Below, in pieces: positions 52,555 through 61,625 of a stretch of 64,000 nucleotides of DNA. The position numbers were made by a program, and so were the translations under genes. Each line of letters begins with the position of its first letter. Within the stretch, counting starts at the first letter, position 1. The notes under the pieces were generated by a model that was not told the origin of the DNA, made no database searches, and saw nothing but the letters and a program-made list of their open reading frames with translations. This DNA is from Amycolatopsis sp. (GTDB lineage: Bacteria; Actinomycetota; Actinomycetes; Mycobacteriales; Pseudonocardiaceae), in assembly GCF_025464955.1 (NCBI RefSeq), contig NZ_JAODNM010000056.1:124001-188000 (forward strand). The letters are read 5' to 3'.

Positions 52555-53640
52555 TCACTTGACGGACCGCCTGCCCAGCGGTAGGACCGTCGGCGACGCG
52601 TCCTTCTGGATCGTGGTCCCGGGATGGATCACGACAACCGGGACCACGGACGTGTTCGACACGGGCGGGCCGAGCGGCGGGTTCCCGGTCGCGGTGGCGG
52701 TGTTGGTGAAGTCGTCTGCGGGAGCCCTGCCGACACAGTCGAACGCCCAGATTCCCTGGGGCGCAAGCATTGCGTCGTAAGTTCGCGCGCAGTCGGCGGT
52801 TACTTCGTCGGCGACCTTGACGCCGATCAGCTGCACGTCGCCGCTGTTGATCACGGTGATCGTGAACGGCACCTGGTCGCCGGCGCGGAACGGCCCGCCG
52901 CGGACGTTCTTGACGATCGTCACCGCCGGATGCTGCACGGTGAACGTGGCGTCGTCATGGGCGTTCACCGGCCGCTTGGTCGGGTCGGTGCCGGTCACGG
53001 TCGCGGTGTTCGTGAAGCCGTCAGCGCCGGCGACCGTCGTGCAGGTATAGGTCCGTCTGTCCTGGGTGAGAATCATTTGAAGGCTCTTCGCGCAGGCGGG
53101 TGTCCGGTCGTCCGCCACCGCGACGTCGGTCAGCGGCACGTCACCGCTGTTGGTGACCGTGATCGAGAACGTCACTGTGTCGCCCTGGCGCACGACCGTC
53201 GGCGTCGCGTCCTTGGTGATCGACACCGCCGGGTGAATCAGGTCGACAGCCGCGTCGCCGGTTACCTTGACCACGCGTCTGGCGGGGTCCGTCCCGGTCG
53301 CCGTGGCGGTGTTGGTGAAGTCGCCGGCAGGAGCCGTCGTCGTGCACGTGTAGAGCCGTTGTTCCTTTGGTGCCAACGTTCCTAGCGGTTTCGCGCAGCC
53401 GGGCGTGGTGTCGTCCCCGACGGCGACATCGGTCAGCGGTACGTCACCGGCGTTGGTCACGGTGATGGTGAACGTAATCTGGTCACCCTGGCGCACCACG
53501 GACGGGCTCCCGTCGTTCTGGATGGTCAGCAGAGGGTTGATAACGGTGGCTCCGGCGGCGCTCCCCGGAAGCAGGACGACGCTGCCGAACATGATCGCCA
53601 CAGCCAGGAGCAGCCGCGACGCTTTGCCGGTTCCCACCAT
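52555..53640 (-). CDS. secreted DUF11 repeat protein, short last repeat
   Basis: Surface or secreted protein of 361 residues. The signal peptide (RLLLAVAIMFGSVVLLPGSAAG) is followed by three DUF11-type repeats of about 105 residues, each starting like ITKDATPTVVRQGDTVTFSI, passing SGDVPLTDVAV and ending FTNTATVTGTDP. A fourth begins (TTIQKDASPTVLPLGR) but stops after 17 residues, so the end looks truncated. Paired Cys per repeat may form disulphides. No sortase motif or C-terminal anchor is seen, which also suggests a lost C-terminus. ATG behind GGAGGG. Confidence 0.82.
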   Translation of the reverse strand: MVGTGKASRLLLAVAIMFGSVVLLPGSAAGATVINPLLTIQNDGSPSVVRQGDQITFTITVTNAGDVPLTDVAVGDDTTPGCAKPLGTLAPKEQRLYTCTTTAPAGDFTNTATATGTDPARRVVKVTGDAAVDLIHPAVSITKDATPTVVRQGDTVTFSITVTNSGDVPLTDVAVADDRTPACAKSLQMILTQDRRTYTCTTVAGADGFTNTATVTGTDPTKRPVNAHDDATFTVQHPAVTIVKNVRGGPFRAGDQVPFTITVINSGDVQLIGVKVADEVTADCARTYDAMLAPQGIWAFDCVGRAPADDFTNTATATGNPPLGPPVSNTSVVPVVVIHPGTTIQKDASPTVLPLGRRSVK

Positions 53641-53739
53641 GCGCGTAACCCTCCGAAAGGCGTGGATGATCTTCGGAGCGTGCCACGGTTCAGTCGAAAA
53701 ACAGGCGTTGTCGCCCTCCACTTTGGACAATGTCACCCA

Positions 53740-54204
53740 CTAAGGGGACTGGGTGATCCTTTCCGCGGCCCGGTGGCTGATCGCCGCGGCCTCGGTGACG
53801 AAGTCGAGGATCGTCTCGAGCTGGTCCTCGCTGTACTTCCCGCAGATTTCGACCGACGCCGACACGATGTAGTCCCACAGCGGGAGCGCCGCCGACACGG
53901 GCGACTGGTTGAGCTCGACCAGCACCTTGCGCCGGTCGTCGGGATGGGGCTTGCGCCGCACGATGCCCTTGCGCTCGAGCCGGTCGACGAGCGCGGTCAC
54001 CGACGCCGGCGCCAGGCCGGAGTGCCGCGCGAGCTCCTTGGGGGTCAACGGGCCAAGCCGGGCCAGGTAGTCCGACGCCTTGGACTCGGTCACCGAAAGG
54101 CCGCGCCGGTCCGCGATCGCGGTGTGGAACATGACCGTCTCCGTGGACAGCTCGCGCGACGCGGCGAGCACCGCCTGGATGAGGTCCGCCTTCTTGCTTG
54201 ACAC
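53740..54204 (-). CDS. MarR family regulator
   Basis: Protein of 154 residues with the MarR fold: TPKELARHSGLAPASVTALVDRLERKGIV and the wing RRKPHPDDRRKVLVEL. It lies divergently next to the FAD monooxygenase gene with a TTAG-TTCG-type inverted repeat between them, so it probably represses that enzyme until a small aromatic or drug binds. Confidence 0.9.
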   Translation of the reverse strand: MSSKKADLIQAVLAASRELSTETVMFHTAIADRRGLSVTESKASDYLARLGPLTPKELARHSGLAPASVTALVDRLERKGIVRRKPHPDDRRKVLVELNQSPVSAALPLWDYIVSASVEICGKYSEDQLETILDFVTEAAAISHRAAERITQSP

Positions 54205-54226
54205 GCCGATGAGCCTAGCCCAGTAT

Positions 54227-54248
54227 TTAGTTCGACAGAACGAATTAG
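54227..54248. promoter_or_regulatory. probable operator of MarR/FAD monooxygenase pair
   Basis: Begins TTAGTTCGACAG and ends AACGAATTAG; contains TTCG-N6-CGAA and GTTC-N4-GAAC inverted elements in an AT-rich spot between divergent starts at 54204 and 54279. Fits a MarR-type operator. Confidence 0.5.
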
Positions 54249-54278
54249 TTTCTAAGATATTCGATGGGTGGAAAGATT

Positions 54279-55487
54279 ATGAAGCGAGCCCTGATCATCG
54301 GTGGCGGCATCGCGGGCACCGTGACCGCGATGGCACTGAAGAAGGCCGGCCACGAGCCGGTGCTGTACGAGGCGTACGACCGCACCGCCGAGGGCATCGG
54401 CGCGTTCCTGACCACGGCCGTCAACGGCCTCGACACACTGGCCGCGTTGGAGCTGAAAGACCTGGTCAAGAGCCTGGGATTCGACACTCCGCGGATGACG
54501 ATGAGCGTCGGCAACGGCAAGCGACTCGCCGAGTTCCCGCTCGGCGGCGCGCTGTCCGACGGCACGGTCAGCCAGACCGTGCTGCGCTCCGACCTGTACG
54601 TCGCCCTGCGCGACGAAGCCGCGAGACGCGGGATACCCGCCGAGTACGGCAAGCGACTGGTCGACGCGACAAGCACCGGTGACGGCGTCCGCGCGTCGTT
54701 CGCCGACGGCACGCAGGCCGACGGCGACCTGCTGATCGGCGCCGACGGCCTGCGCTCCCGGGTCCGCGAGATCATCGACCCCGGCGCACCAAAGCCTCGT
54801 TATGTGCAGCTACTGAACACGGGCGGCTTCGCCGAGGGGATCTCGCTCGACGCTGAACCCGGCGTGATGCAGATGGTCTTCGGCAAGCGCTGCTTCTTCT
54901 GCTACGTCGTCCATCCGAACGGCCAGGTGTGGTGGTTCGCGAACCCGCCGCGCACGACCGAACCAGCCGGCCGCGTGACCGGATCCGCCGACGAGTGGCG
55001 TGAGGAACTGGTGCGGCTGCTGAAAGTCGACCGCACGCCGGCTGTCGACATCATCTCCGCGACTCGGAAGATCCAGCCGCCGTGGCCGACCTACGACTTC
55101 CCGAACGTGCCGACGTGGAGCCGCGGACGGATGATCATCGTTGGGGACGCAGCGCACGCGACATCGCCGGCGGCCGGCCAAGGCGCGTCGATGGCGATCG
55201 AGGACGCCGTGACCCTGGGGAAGTGCTTCCGGGACATCGACGACGTCCACAAAGCCTTTGCCACGTATGAGAATCTACGTCGTGAGCGCGTCGAGGCCGT
55301 GGTGGCACAGGGCAAGCGCAACGGTGATGGCAAGGTCACCGGCCCGGTCTCGCGGTTCCTGCGCGACTACTTCATCACCAAGGCGTTCAAGAATTCGTCG
55401 AGCACGGACGACCCGAACCGCTGGATGTGGGAGCACCACCTCGACTGGAAGACTCCGGTGCCCAAATTTGTCGGTGCTCAGCGCTAG
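54279..55487 (+). CDS. FAD-dependent monooxygenase
   Basis: Group A flavoprotein hydroxylase-like enzyme of 402 residues. FAD ADP-binding motif ALIIGGGIAGTVTAMALKKAG near residue 4, the DG motif in LLIGADGLRSRVRE near 155, and GDAAHATSPAAGQGASMAIED near 290. Similar enzymes hydroxylate aromatics or inactivate drugs such as tetracycline and rifampicin; the substrate here is unknown. The ATG giving MKRALIIGG is preferred, with GGTGG seven bases before. Likely controlled by the divergent MarR. Confidence 0.9.
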   Translation: MKRALIIGGGIAGTVTAMALKKAGHEPVLYEAYDRTAEGIGAFLTTAVNGLDTLAALELKDLVKSLGFDTPRMTMSVGNGKRLAEFPLGGALSDGTVSQTVLRSDLYVALRDEAARRGIPAEYGKRLVDATSTGDGVRASFADGTQADGDLLIGADGLRSRVREIIDPGAPKPRYVQLLNTGGFAEGISLDAEPGVMQMVFGKRCFFCYVVHPNGQVWWFANPPRTTEPAGRVTGSADEWREELVRLLKVDRTPAVDIISATRKIQPPWPTYDFPNVPTWSRGRMIIVGDAAHATSPAAGQGASMAIEDAVTLGKCFRDIDDVHKAFATYENLRRERVEAVVAQGKRNGDGKVTGPVSRFLRDYFITKAFKNSSSTDDPNRWMWEHHLDWKTPVPKFVGAQR

Positions 55488-55497
55488 CGTTGTGGAC

Positions 55498-56085
55498 ATG
55501 AGCGAAGAAGACGAGACCTATACGAAGGAGGATTGGTATGCCGAAGAGTTCGTAGGGCGCACCTTCGTCCGCTGCGCGTTCCAGGAGTGCGATTTCACCG
55601 AGGCGTCGACGCAGGGCTCGGTGTTCACCGAGTGCACGTTCAGCAACACGCGGTTCAACGTGTCCAAGCACGTCGACTCGGCGTTTGTCGGGTGCACGTT
55701 CACCCGCTGCAACTTCTTCGACGCGGAGTTCACCGGCTGCAAGGTCATGGGCAGCACGTTCAAGGAGTGCACGCTGCGGCCGATGAAAGTGAGCGGCGGC
55801 GACTGGTCGTACGTCAGCCTGTTCGGCGCGGACCTGCGGAACTGCACGTTCGACAAGGTCCGCCTGCGCGAGGCCGACCTCACGTCCGCGGACTGCGTCG
55901 ACGCGGTGCTGACCGAAGCGGACCTGTCCGGGGCGCAGCTGCACCGGACGAAGTTCACCAGGTGCGACCTGCGCGGAAGCGACCTCAGCGCGGTGGACCC
56001 ACGCAACGCCGAACTGACCGGGGCGATCATCCAGCGCGCGCAGGCCGTCACCCTCGCCGAAGCACTCGGCGTCATCGTGGTTTAG
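55498..56085 (+). CDS. pentapeptide repeat protein
   Basis: Protein of 195 residues forming a right-handed beta-helix. Pentapeptides of A(D/N)LxX type run through most of it: CAFQECDFTEAS, CTFSNTRF, CTFTRCNFFDAEFTGC, ADLRNCTF, READLTSADCVDAVLTEADLSGAQL. Cysteine is frequent at the inner position. Some members (MfpA, Qnr) mimic DNA and protect gyrase from quinolones, but many do not, so resistance is not implied. It starts ten bases after the monooxygenase and may share its transcript. Confidence 0.87.
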   Translation: MSEEDETYTKEDWYAEEFVGRTFVRCAFQECDFTEASTQGSVFTECTFSNTRFNVSKHVDSAFVGCTFTRCNFFDAEFTGCKVMGSTFKECTLRPMKVSGGDWSYVSLFGADLRNCTFDKVRLREADLTSADCVDAVLTEADLSGAQLHRTKFTRCDLRGSDLSAVDPRNAELTGAIIQRAQAVTLAEALGVIVV

Positions 56086-56096
56086 CGCTGAGTGGT

Positions 56097-56678
56097 TCAG
56101 CGCTTGGTCTCGACGGTCTGAAAGTTGAGGTACGCGCGGCTGGGCGTCGGACCGCGTTGTCCCTGGTAGCGGGAGCCTGCCTCGGTCGAGCCGTAGGGGA
56201 ACTCGGCGGCGCTCGTCAGCCGGAAGAGGCAGAGCTGGCCGATCTTCATCCCGGGCCAGAGCGTGATCGGCAGGTTCGCGACGTTGGACAGCTCAAGGGT
56301 GATGTGCCCGGAGAAGCCGGGGTCGATGAACCCTGCCGTGGAGTGCGTGAGCAGGCCGAGGCGCCCGAGCGACGACTTGCCCTCGAGGCGGCCGGCGAGG
56401 TCGTCCGGCAGCGAGACGCACTCGAAGGTCGACCCGAGCACGAACTCGCCCGGATGCAGCACAAAGGCTTCGTCGTTGTCCTTCTCGACCATCGAGGTCA
56501 GCTCGTCCTGCTGAAGTTTCGGGTCGATGTGGGTGTACTTGGTGTTGTTGAAGACACGGAAGAATCGGTCGAGCCGGACGTCGATGCTGGAGGGTTGCAG
56601 CATGGCCGGATCGAAGGGGTCGACACCGAGGCGTTGGGAATCGAGCTCTTTGCGGAGGTCACGGTCACTGAGCAGCAC
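56097..56678 (-). CDS. dcd: bifunctional dCTP deaminase/dUTP diphosphatase
   Basis: Converts dCTP directly to dUMP, supplying thymidylate synthesis; trimeric, cytosolic, 193 residues. Very close to actinobacterial Dcd: [11 protein letters not shown] at the start, [31 protein letters not shown] with the catalytic region, [17 protein letters not shown] and KYQGQRG-like [13 protein letters not shown]. The GTG giving VLLSDRD matches known starts; an upstream in-frame ATG would add nine residues. Confidence 0.94.
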   Translation of the reverse strand: MLLSDRDLRKELDSQRLGVDPFDPAMLQPSSIDVRLDRFFRVFNNTKYTHIDPKLQQDELTSMVEKDNDEAFVLHPGEFVLGSTFECVSLPDDLAGRLEGKSSLGRLGLLTHSTAGFIDPGFSGHITLELSNVANLPITLWPGMKIGQLCLFRLTSAAEFPYGSTEAGSRYQGQRGPTPSRAYLNFQTVETKR

Positions 56679-56701
56679 ACGGACAGGGTAACCAGGCGCG
56701 G

Positions 56702-57934
56702 TCAAGCTGCGCGGGGTGGCTTCATGTGCTGGGCATATGTCGTGTCGGGGTCGAACACCTTGATGAGCCGCTTGACGTACGTCTCGCGCCCGATGCGGCC
56801 GAGGTGTTCCTGCAGCGACGTCGCTCCGGGAATGAGCTGACGCAGTGTCTCGGCGGCGAAGTTGGCTCCGGCCACAGTGAGGATCGCGGCCTGCGCCACG
56901 GGGTCATTGGGCAGCTCGAGGAAGTCGGCGTTGGTCTTGCCGAGCACGAGCCGGCTGATCGACGAGTGGACGCGGACCGAGACGTGCGAGAGCACCTTGC
57001 CGAAGGTCCCGCGGCCCTCGCCGATGCCCTCATGGGACTTGAGCAGGGCTTTCGCGAGTCGCTTGGAGTCGTCGTCGGGGATGAACTCGGTCGCCGCGAG
57101 CAGCCAGAGCATCCGCCACGCGTCCTCCTCGCCGGCGGGGAGGAGCTCGTCGTCGACGCCCATCAACCACCCGACGTAACGCCACAAGTGCAGAATGTCG
57201 CCGCGCTCGCGGTCGTTGTAGCGGACTCCGAGAAGCTGCGTGCCGAAGAGGAAAACGAGCGAGAACAGCAGCAACGTGCCGGTGGTCTGCACCTGGTTGA
57301 CCGGCCGATCCCAAGCCGCGTAGTCCCAGTCCTCGCGCCCGTTCATCGCCGCGCGAACGTGCGCGTGCACCAGCCGAACCCGCAGCGCCGACGCGTACCC
57401 CTTCTTGCCGCGCGCGAGCGTCCCGGGCGTCGTGACGTCGATCCACCACGCCGCCGTCTCGACCAGCCGACGTGTCGCCTGATACTCGATCTGCCCGGTC
57501 CCCACCAGCGACTTCGTCGCCCGCGACGCCAGGTAGCCACCCATCAACGACATGTCACCCAGGGGAAACAGCCCGAGCAACCCAGTCCGCGTAATGGCCC
57601 GCGCCCCACGCTCAAGACGTCCGGCATCCACCCAATACGGCGTCGCCTCAACATCAGCGAAGAACGCGACAAGCTCCTCTGGTGCCCCCTCCACGGAGTC
57701 CATGCCGCCGGCCAACGCCCCCTCGAACATCCGGCGCCCACGCCCCACCTCCAGCCGCCCGAACATCGCGACCACCGCATCGGCCAGCGGATCCTCCGCC
57801 TGCGCGAACTCCCGTAACCGCAGCACCTGTGCCTCGGTCCCCCGGATATCCCCCTCGATGAACATCCGCGCCGCCAGCCGGAACCCGCCCTCGCGGAACA
57901 ACTCAGGATCAGGCAGGCGATCGTCGTCGCTCAT
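56702..57934 (-). CDS. MpaB-family (DUF2236) oxygenase
   Basis: Protein of 410 residues of the oxygenase MpaB/latex-clearing-protein-like family, helical, predicted to bind haem b. Family blocks are [15 protein letters not shown] [33 protein letters not shown], then [30 protein letters not shown] and [18 protein letters not shown]. The substrate is unknown; relatives cleave C=C bonds in polymers. A 16-bp palindrome 24 bases upstream of the ATG suggests a repressor. It is 23 bases upstream of dcd on the same strand. Confidence 0.87.
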   Translation of the reverse strand: MSDDDRLPDPELFREGGFRLAARMFIEGDIRGTEAQVLRLREFAQAEDPLADAVVAMFGRLEVGRGRRMFEGALAGGMDSVEGAPEELVAFFADVEATPYWVDAGRLERGARAITRTGLLGLFPLGDMSLMGGYLASRATKSLVGTGQIEYQATRRLVETAAWWIDVTTPGTLARGKKGYASALRVRLVHAHVRAAMNGREDWDYAAWDRPVNQVQTTGTLLLFSLVFLFGTQLLGVRYNDRERGDILHLWRYVGWLMGVDDELLPAGEEDAWRMLWLLAATEFIPDDDSKRLAKALLKSHEGIGEGRGTFGKVLSHVSVRVHSSISRLVLGKTNADFLELPNDPVAQAAILTVAGANFAAETLRQLIPGATSLQEHLGRIGRETYVKRLIKVFDPDTTYAQHMKPPRAA

Positions 57935-57957
57935 GAGCACACCTCGCAGACCATGTA

Positions 57958-57973
57958 GACAACAAGTGTTGTC
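57958..57973. promoter_or_regulatory. 16-bp palindrome before MpaB-family gene
   Basis: GACAACA-AG-TGTTGTC, perfect 7-bp arms, 24 bases upstream of the oxygenase ATG. Typical size of a TetR-type site. No regulator gene is adjacent. Confidence 0.45.
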
Positions 57974-58049
57974 ACATCGCCGCCACCCGTCAAGGGACCC
58001 CGCCCTACCCACGGCGCGCGATCACCGCCATGTACACTTGGAGCGCACT

Positions 58050-58120
58050 GCGGATGTAGTTCAGTGGTAGAACATCAGCTTCCCAAGCTGAATATGCGGG
58101 TTCGATTCCCGTCATCCGCT
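58050..58120 (+). tRNA. tRNA-Gly (anticodon CCC)
   Basis: Complete cloverleaf of 71 bases. Acceptor arms GCGGATG/CATCCGC with discriminator T; D arm GTTCAGTGGTAGAAC; anticodon arm TCAGC-TTCCCAA-GCTGA with anticodon CCC; T arm GCGGG-TTCGATT-CCCGT. CCA is not encoded. The 3' end is next to an integrase gene reading toward it, so the tRNA is probably the attachment site of the mobile element, and its 3' part is restored by the element. Confidence 0.95.
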
Positions 58121-58138
58121 CAGAGGTATGTTTCAGCA

Positions 58139-58184
58139 CGTCAGCAGGGGTGCTTCCCGATCTTGGGAAGCACCCCTGCTGACG
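58139..58184. terminator. strong hairpin between tRNA-Gly and integrase
   Basis: Perfect 20-bp stem: arm CGTCAGCAGGGGTGCTTCCC, six-base loop GATCTT, then the complement. It follows the tRNA by 18 bases and lies 34 bases beyond the integrase stop on the other strand. Bidirectional terminator; could also protect the attachment region from read-through. Confidence 0.85.
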
Positions 58185-58218
58185 TCTCACGGCACGTTCC
58201 ACCAACATGCCAACAACA

Positions 58219-59385
58219 TCATTCGGCGGTCTCGTCGCCGTCCGCGTCGCGGGTGTGAGTGCCCTTGCGGTGATCGTCGACGAGCTGGGAGAGCTTCTCC
58301 GCGATCCTCTCGTCAGCGTCACTCGTCGCCCGCTGGTAGATCAGCGCCGCCCGCATGTCGTCATGCCCCATCCGGGACATCAGGTCCTTGGTCGACATGC
58401 CCGCTTTCGATGCCCACACGTTGCCCGCGTGCCGCAGGTCATGGAAGTGCAGACCCTTGAGCTTCATATCGGCCACGACCTCGGTCCACTTGGACAGTTG
58501 CGCGAAGTTCGGCCGACGAAGCGCAGCCCCCTTCTTGCCGGTGAACACCAACGCGTCGTCTGCCTTCTCGACGAACTCCGCCAGGTGCGCCACCAACTCG
58601 GCCCGGACCGCGTACGGCATGATCACCGTCCGCACACCCGCGCGCGACTTCGGCGGCCCGATAAGCAGCCCCTGCCCCGGCACGTCGACAAACGCCCGAG
58701 AGATCCGGACCGTGCTCGCATCCGCCGACAGATCACCACGACGCAAGGCGATCACCTCACCGAACCGCAGAGAGCCGAACGCCGCGAGCAACACCATGGC
58801 CGCCCACCGGTCCGGCATCCGCGCCGCCAGGTCGAAGACTTGGGCCACCGTGACCAACGGCCGTTCCTCCGGGTTCTCCTTATCCGCGCCCGGCACTTTG
58901 CACGGGTTACGCACCAAAATCGCGTCCGGGTCAACGGCGGTATTGAGGATGCCCCGCATCAACCGGTACGCCTTCGCCAGCACCGACGCCGACACACCAG
59001 CTCCCAGCCGATCCGAACGCCATTGCCGAATCACCGCCGCCGACAGCCGCCGAAGCTCAACATCCCCGATGAAAGGGGAGACGTGCTTCCGCAGCAGCCA
59101 GCGGTACAGCTCGACCGTACGAGGGCGCAGCCCAGGACGTTCCGTGATCCACCTTTCCGAGTATTCGGTCAACGTCACCTTTCCGCGTTCCGGGTCAGTC
59201 CAATCACCAGAGATGATCAAGGCCTCGATACCGTTCAACCATCGGTCGGCATCAGACATGCGCTTGAACCGGTGCGGTGCGAAGTGGCGCTTGCCATCGG
59301 GACCGAGATAGCTCGCTTGAAACTCGCCGACAGTGGTCTTGCGAACGCTGCCAAAGCGTCGTTTCCGTCCCTTGTTGTTCGGCAT
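58219..59385 (-). CDS. int: tyrosine recombinase (integrase)
   Basis: Site-specific integrase of 388 residues. An N-terminal arm-binding/SAM-like part reaches to about 170 (RTVELYRWLLRKHVSPFIGD), then the catalytic domain with Arg in FGSLRFGEVIALRRGDL, Lys in GPPKSRAGVR, HFHDLRHAGN (HxxR), RMGHDDMRAALIYQ with the nucleophilic Tyr. All residues are present, so it may be active. It ends near the tRNA-Gly 3' end, the likely attachment site. Excisionase lies directly upstream. Confidence 0.93.
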   Translation of the reverse strand: MPNNKGRKRRFGSVRKTTVGEFQASYLGPDGKRHFAPHRFKRMSDADRWLNGIEALIISGDWTDPERGKVTLTEYSERWITERPGLRPRTVELYRWLLRKHVSPFIGDVELRRLSAAVIRQWRSDRLGAGVSASVLAKAYRLMRGILNTAVDPDAILVRNPCKVPGADKENPEERPLVTVAQVFDLAARMPDRWAAMVLLAAFGSLRFGEVIALRRGDLSADASTVRISRAFVDVPGQGLLIGPPKSRAGVRTVIMPYAVRAELVAHLAEFVEKADDALVFTGKKGAALRRPNFAQLSKWTEVVADMKLKGLHFHDLRHAGNVWASKAGMSTKDLMSRMGHDDMRAALIYQRATSDADERIAEKLSQLVDDHRKGTHTRDADGDETAE

Positions 59386-59386
59386 C

Positions 59387-59605
59387 TCAGGCCGCCCTTC
59401 CTAGATCGCGAAGCACAGAGCTTCGGGTTATTGGCTCCACACGACCGGATTGCATGAAAACCTCCAGATCCACCACAGCCAGCCGGACATGTACCCCTGC
59501 CTTGTGGAATGCGATTCGCCGTTCAGCGATGAGCCTCCGAACGAATCGGACGCCGGTGTTCAGGTACTCGGCCGCTTCCTCGACCGTCAGATACTTCGTT
59601 TCCAC
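59387..59605 (-). CDS. xis: excisionase-like helix-turn-helix protein
   Basis: Protein of 72 residues with a MerR/excisionase-type helix-turn-helix: YLTVEEAAEYLNTGVRFVRRLIAERRI split, then a wing (AFHKAGVHVRLAVVDLEVF). One base separates its stop from the integrase start codon, so the two form a unit. It probably bends DNA at the attachment site and directs excision, as in pSAM2-type elements. Confidence 0.88.
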   Translation of the reverse strand: METKYLTVEEAAEYLNTGVRFVRRLIAERRIAFHKAGVHVRLAVVDLEVFMQSGRVEPITRSSVLRDLGRAA

Positions 59606-59621
59606 TACTTCCTCCCCAGGC

Positions 59622-61037
59622 TCAGGCCGCTTCCGGAATTGCCGAAGTTTCTTGGCCGCCAGGCGGACCGGCAGCGGCGAGGAGTGCCCGGTCGTACTCG
59701 GCCTTCCACGTGATCCGTTCCGCGATAGCCCGCATCACCAGGTGCGCCCGAGGCGGAACCTGCGGATCGTTGGACTCGACCTTGCGCCACAGCAGCCGGG
59801 ACATGTCCGGTTCCGGCTTCTCGATCCCGACCACGGCGAGGGCCTGGCGCACGAACGCCTTCCGGTCCGCCTTGTGGTCCACGAGCGTCTTGCCCGACCA
59901 CTTGCGCGACACCAGCACCCGCCGACCAGGAAGGCCGAGCGTGGACCTGCGGTGAGCGCGGCCTTTGCAGTGCCCCGGGGTCATCTTCCCGTTCGCGCCC
60001 TTCGGTTCGATGCCGTAGAGCAGCCACACCGCACACCGAGGCGAGCACGGCGTCACCGACAACTCCGCGTGCAGCCGGTCATGGTGATCCGCCTGCCGCG
60101 CCGAAGTCGCCTCCACCACCTCACCGGTCGACTTGGTCAGGTACTTCGTCAGATACCCGATATGCCGACCCGACTCCGCCGTCCCACCCAAGATCCCCTT
60201 GGAGTGCACTTGAGCACCGAAGGTCACCACATGAGCCGGGTCCTCCACCTGGTCCACCGCGTCATCCCACGACGTCAACGCCTCCCGGGTCTCCGGGTCC
60301 ACGAACACGCGCTTCCCCATGTCCCACAACGGCATCCGGTCGACGTAAACGACACGGTCATGGTTGGGCCACCACACCTGGTGATACGTGGCCGCCGTGA
60401 CCATCCGGATCACCTCATGGGAGATCGAGCCCCGGATAGCGGTGTGCAAGTGCGGAGCTGCCCGCTTCTGCGGCTCGACCGTTGCGAAGTACTGCGCATC
60501 GAACCCGACGACCCGGCGCATGTTCTGATACCACCGGTCGATCAACGCCGAGAAATGCACCGCATCCCGAGCCGCCCGCCGGTAGTCATACGTCCCCGGG
60601 TCCGCCGGAGCACCATCACCCCGCACCTTCCCGTACGTGTCACAGGTCAACGTGACGAACATCGAGGGCCGGTAAGCCCCCGCGTACTCCCTGCCCACGG
60701 TGGTCTTGGAGACCTTGCGGGTAGGGAGGTTCGGCGAATCCTGCCGCCGCTTGGTGGACCGCTTCACCGCCTTCTTGGTGGGCAGGTCGATGGAGGGCAA
60801 CCGACCCCGCATCCCGAGTTGCCGAAGTTCCTCATCCACCGTCGCGATCTCCGCCCGCAGTTCCTCCGCCTCCACTTCATCTCCGGATTCAGTGACCTGC
60901 CGGTAGGACTCGACGAGGTCAGCCCGGAACGTCAGAAGCTCCGTCTGGACCTCGCTCGGCGCGTCCGGGGTCAGGTCGGGTTCGACCGCCATGTGCCAGC
61001 CCTCACGACACTGGACCTGCCGCAGCGCTTTAGCTCT
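59622..61037 (-). pseudogene. replication initiator (RepSA type), N-terminus lost
   Basis: About 470 residues match actinomycete element replication initiators. Seen in order: RAKALRQVQCREGWH, LRQLGMRGRLPSIDLPTKK, YRPSMFVTLTCDTYGKV with the rolling-circle-like core, YFATVEPQKRAAPHLHTA with the HxH metal motif, then GYLTKYLTKS. Relatives as I recall them have about 70-100 more residues with Cys-rich motifs before KALRQVQ. Here the upstream frame changes abruptly to unrelated sequence at about 61037. An internal ATG (60992, MAVEPDLT) could still give a shorter protein with an intact core. Confidence 0.65.
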
Positions 61038-61079
61038 CCCGTCATCGAGACTCCGGATGCAGCGCCGACGAGCAACGGT

Positions 61080-61625
61080 ATGGCCGACGTGACCGCCGTC
61101 TTCGTCACTCGCCCGGAGTTCACCCATGAACTTCCGCCGCACGAGTTGTTCGACGACGCCGACAAGATCAGCATGGTCGGGTTGTCGCTGAACCTGCTCT
61201 GCCAGCAGTACCCCGACCGCGCCCTACTGGAGATGCTGGAGACCGGGAGCGTCGTGCAGTGCCTGTTTCTTGACCCTGACGGCGAGCACATCAAGGCCCG
61301 TGAACGTGAAGAGTCGCACCCCGTAGGGCTGTTGACCACGCTCACCAGGCTGAACATTCAGACGTTGCAACGGCTCCACGGCAAGCTCTCGCCCGAGGCA
61401 CGGGGGAACCTGCGCATCCGGACCTACGACGAACCGGTGAGATTCAACATCACCGTTGTCGACGACGTCACGTGCGTAGTCCAGCCCTACCTACCCGACG
61501 CGCGAGGTGTTGAGTCTCCGACTCTGGTCATGGAACGGCAGGACGGGCACCCGGCTGGTCTGTTCGACACCTTCGCGCAAGTCTTCGAGTCCATGTGGGC
61601 TCGCGGCACCGAGGTCCCCGCGTGA
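61080..61625 (+). CDS. DUF5919-like domain protein, probably missing its N-terminus
   Basis: 181 residues resembling the C-terminal DUF5919-type domain of XRE regulators on actinomycete elements: DVTAVFVTRPEFT, LFDDADKISMVGLSLNLLCQQYP, CLFLDPDGEHIKAREREE, NLRIRTYDEPVRFNI. The domain has a phospholipase-D-like look in part. Full relatives start with a helix-turn-helix of about 90 residues that is absent here; the frame upstream meets the truncated replication gene. The ATG at 61080 has no ribosome site. Its stop overlaps the next gene by GTGA. Confidence 0.65.
   Translation: MADVTAVFVTRPEFTHELPPHELFDDADKISMVGLSLNLLCQQYPDRALLEMLETGSVVQCLFLDPDGEHIKAREREESHPVGLLTTLTRLNIQTLQRLHGKLSPEARGNLRIRTYDEPVRFNITVVDDVTCVVQPYLPDARGVESPTLVMERQDGHPAGLFDTFAQVFESMWARGTEVPA

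Noticed and set aside
55498..56085. Pentapeptide protein as a quinolone-resistance (Qnr/MfpA) gene
   Set aside because: The fold is shared by many proteins with other roles, and the sequence alone gives no gyrase-specific evidence.
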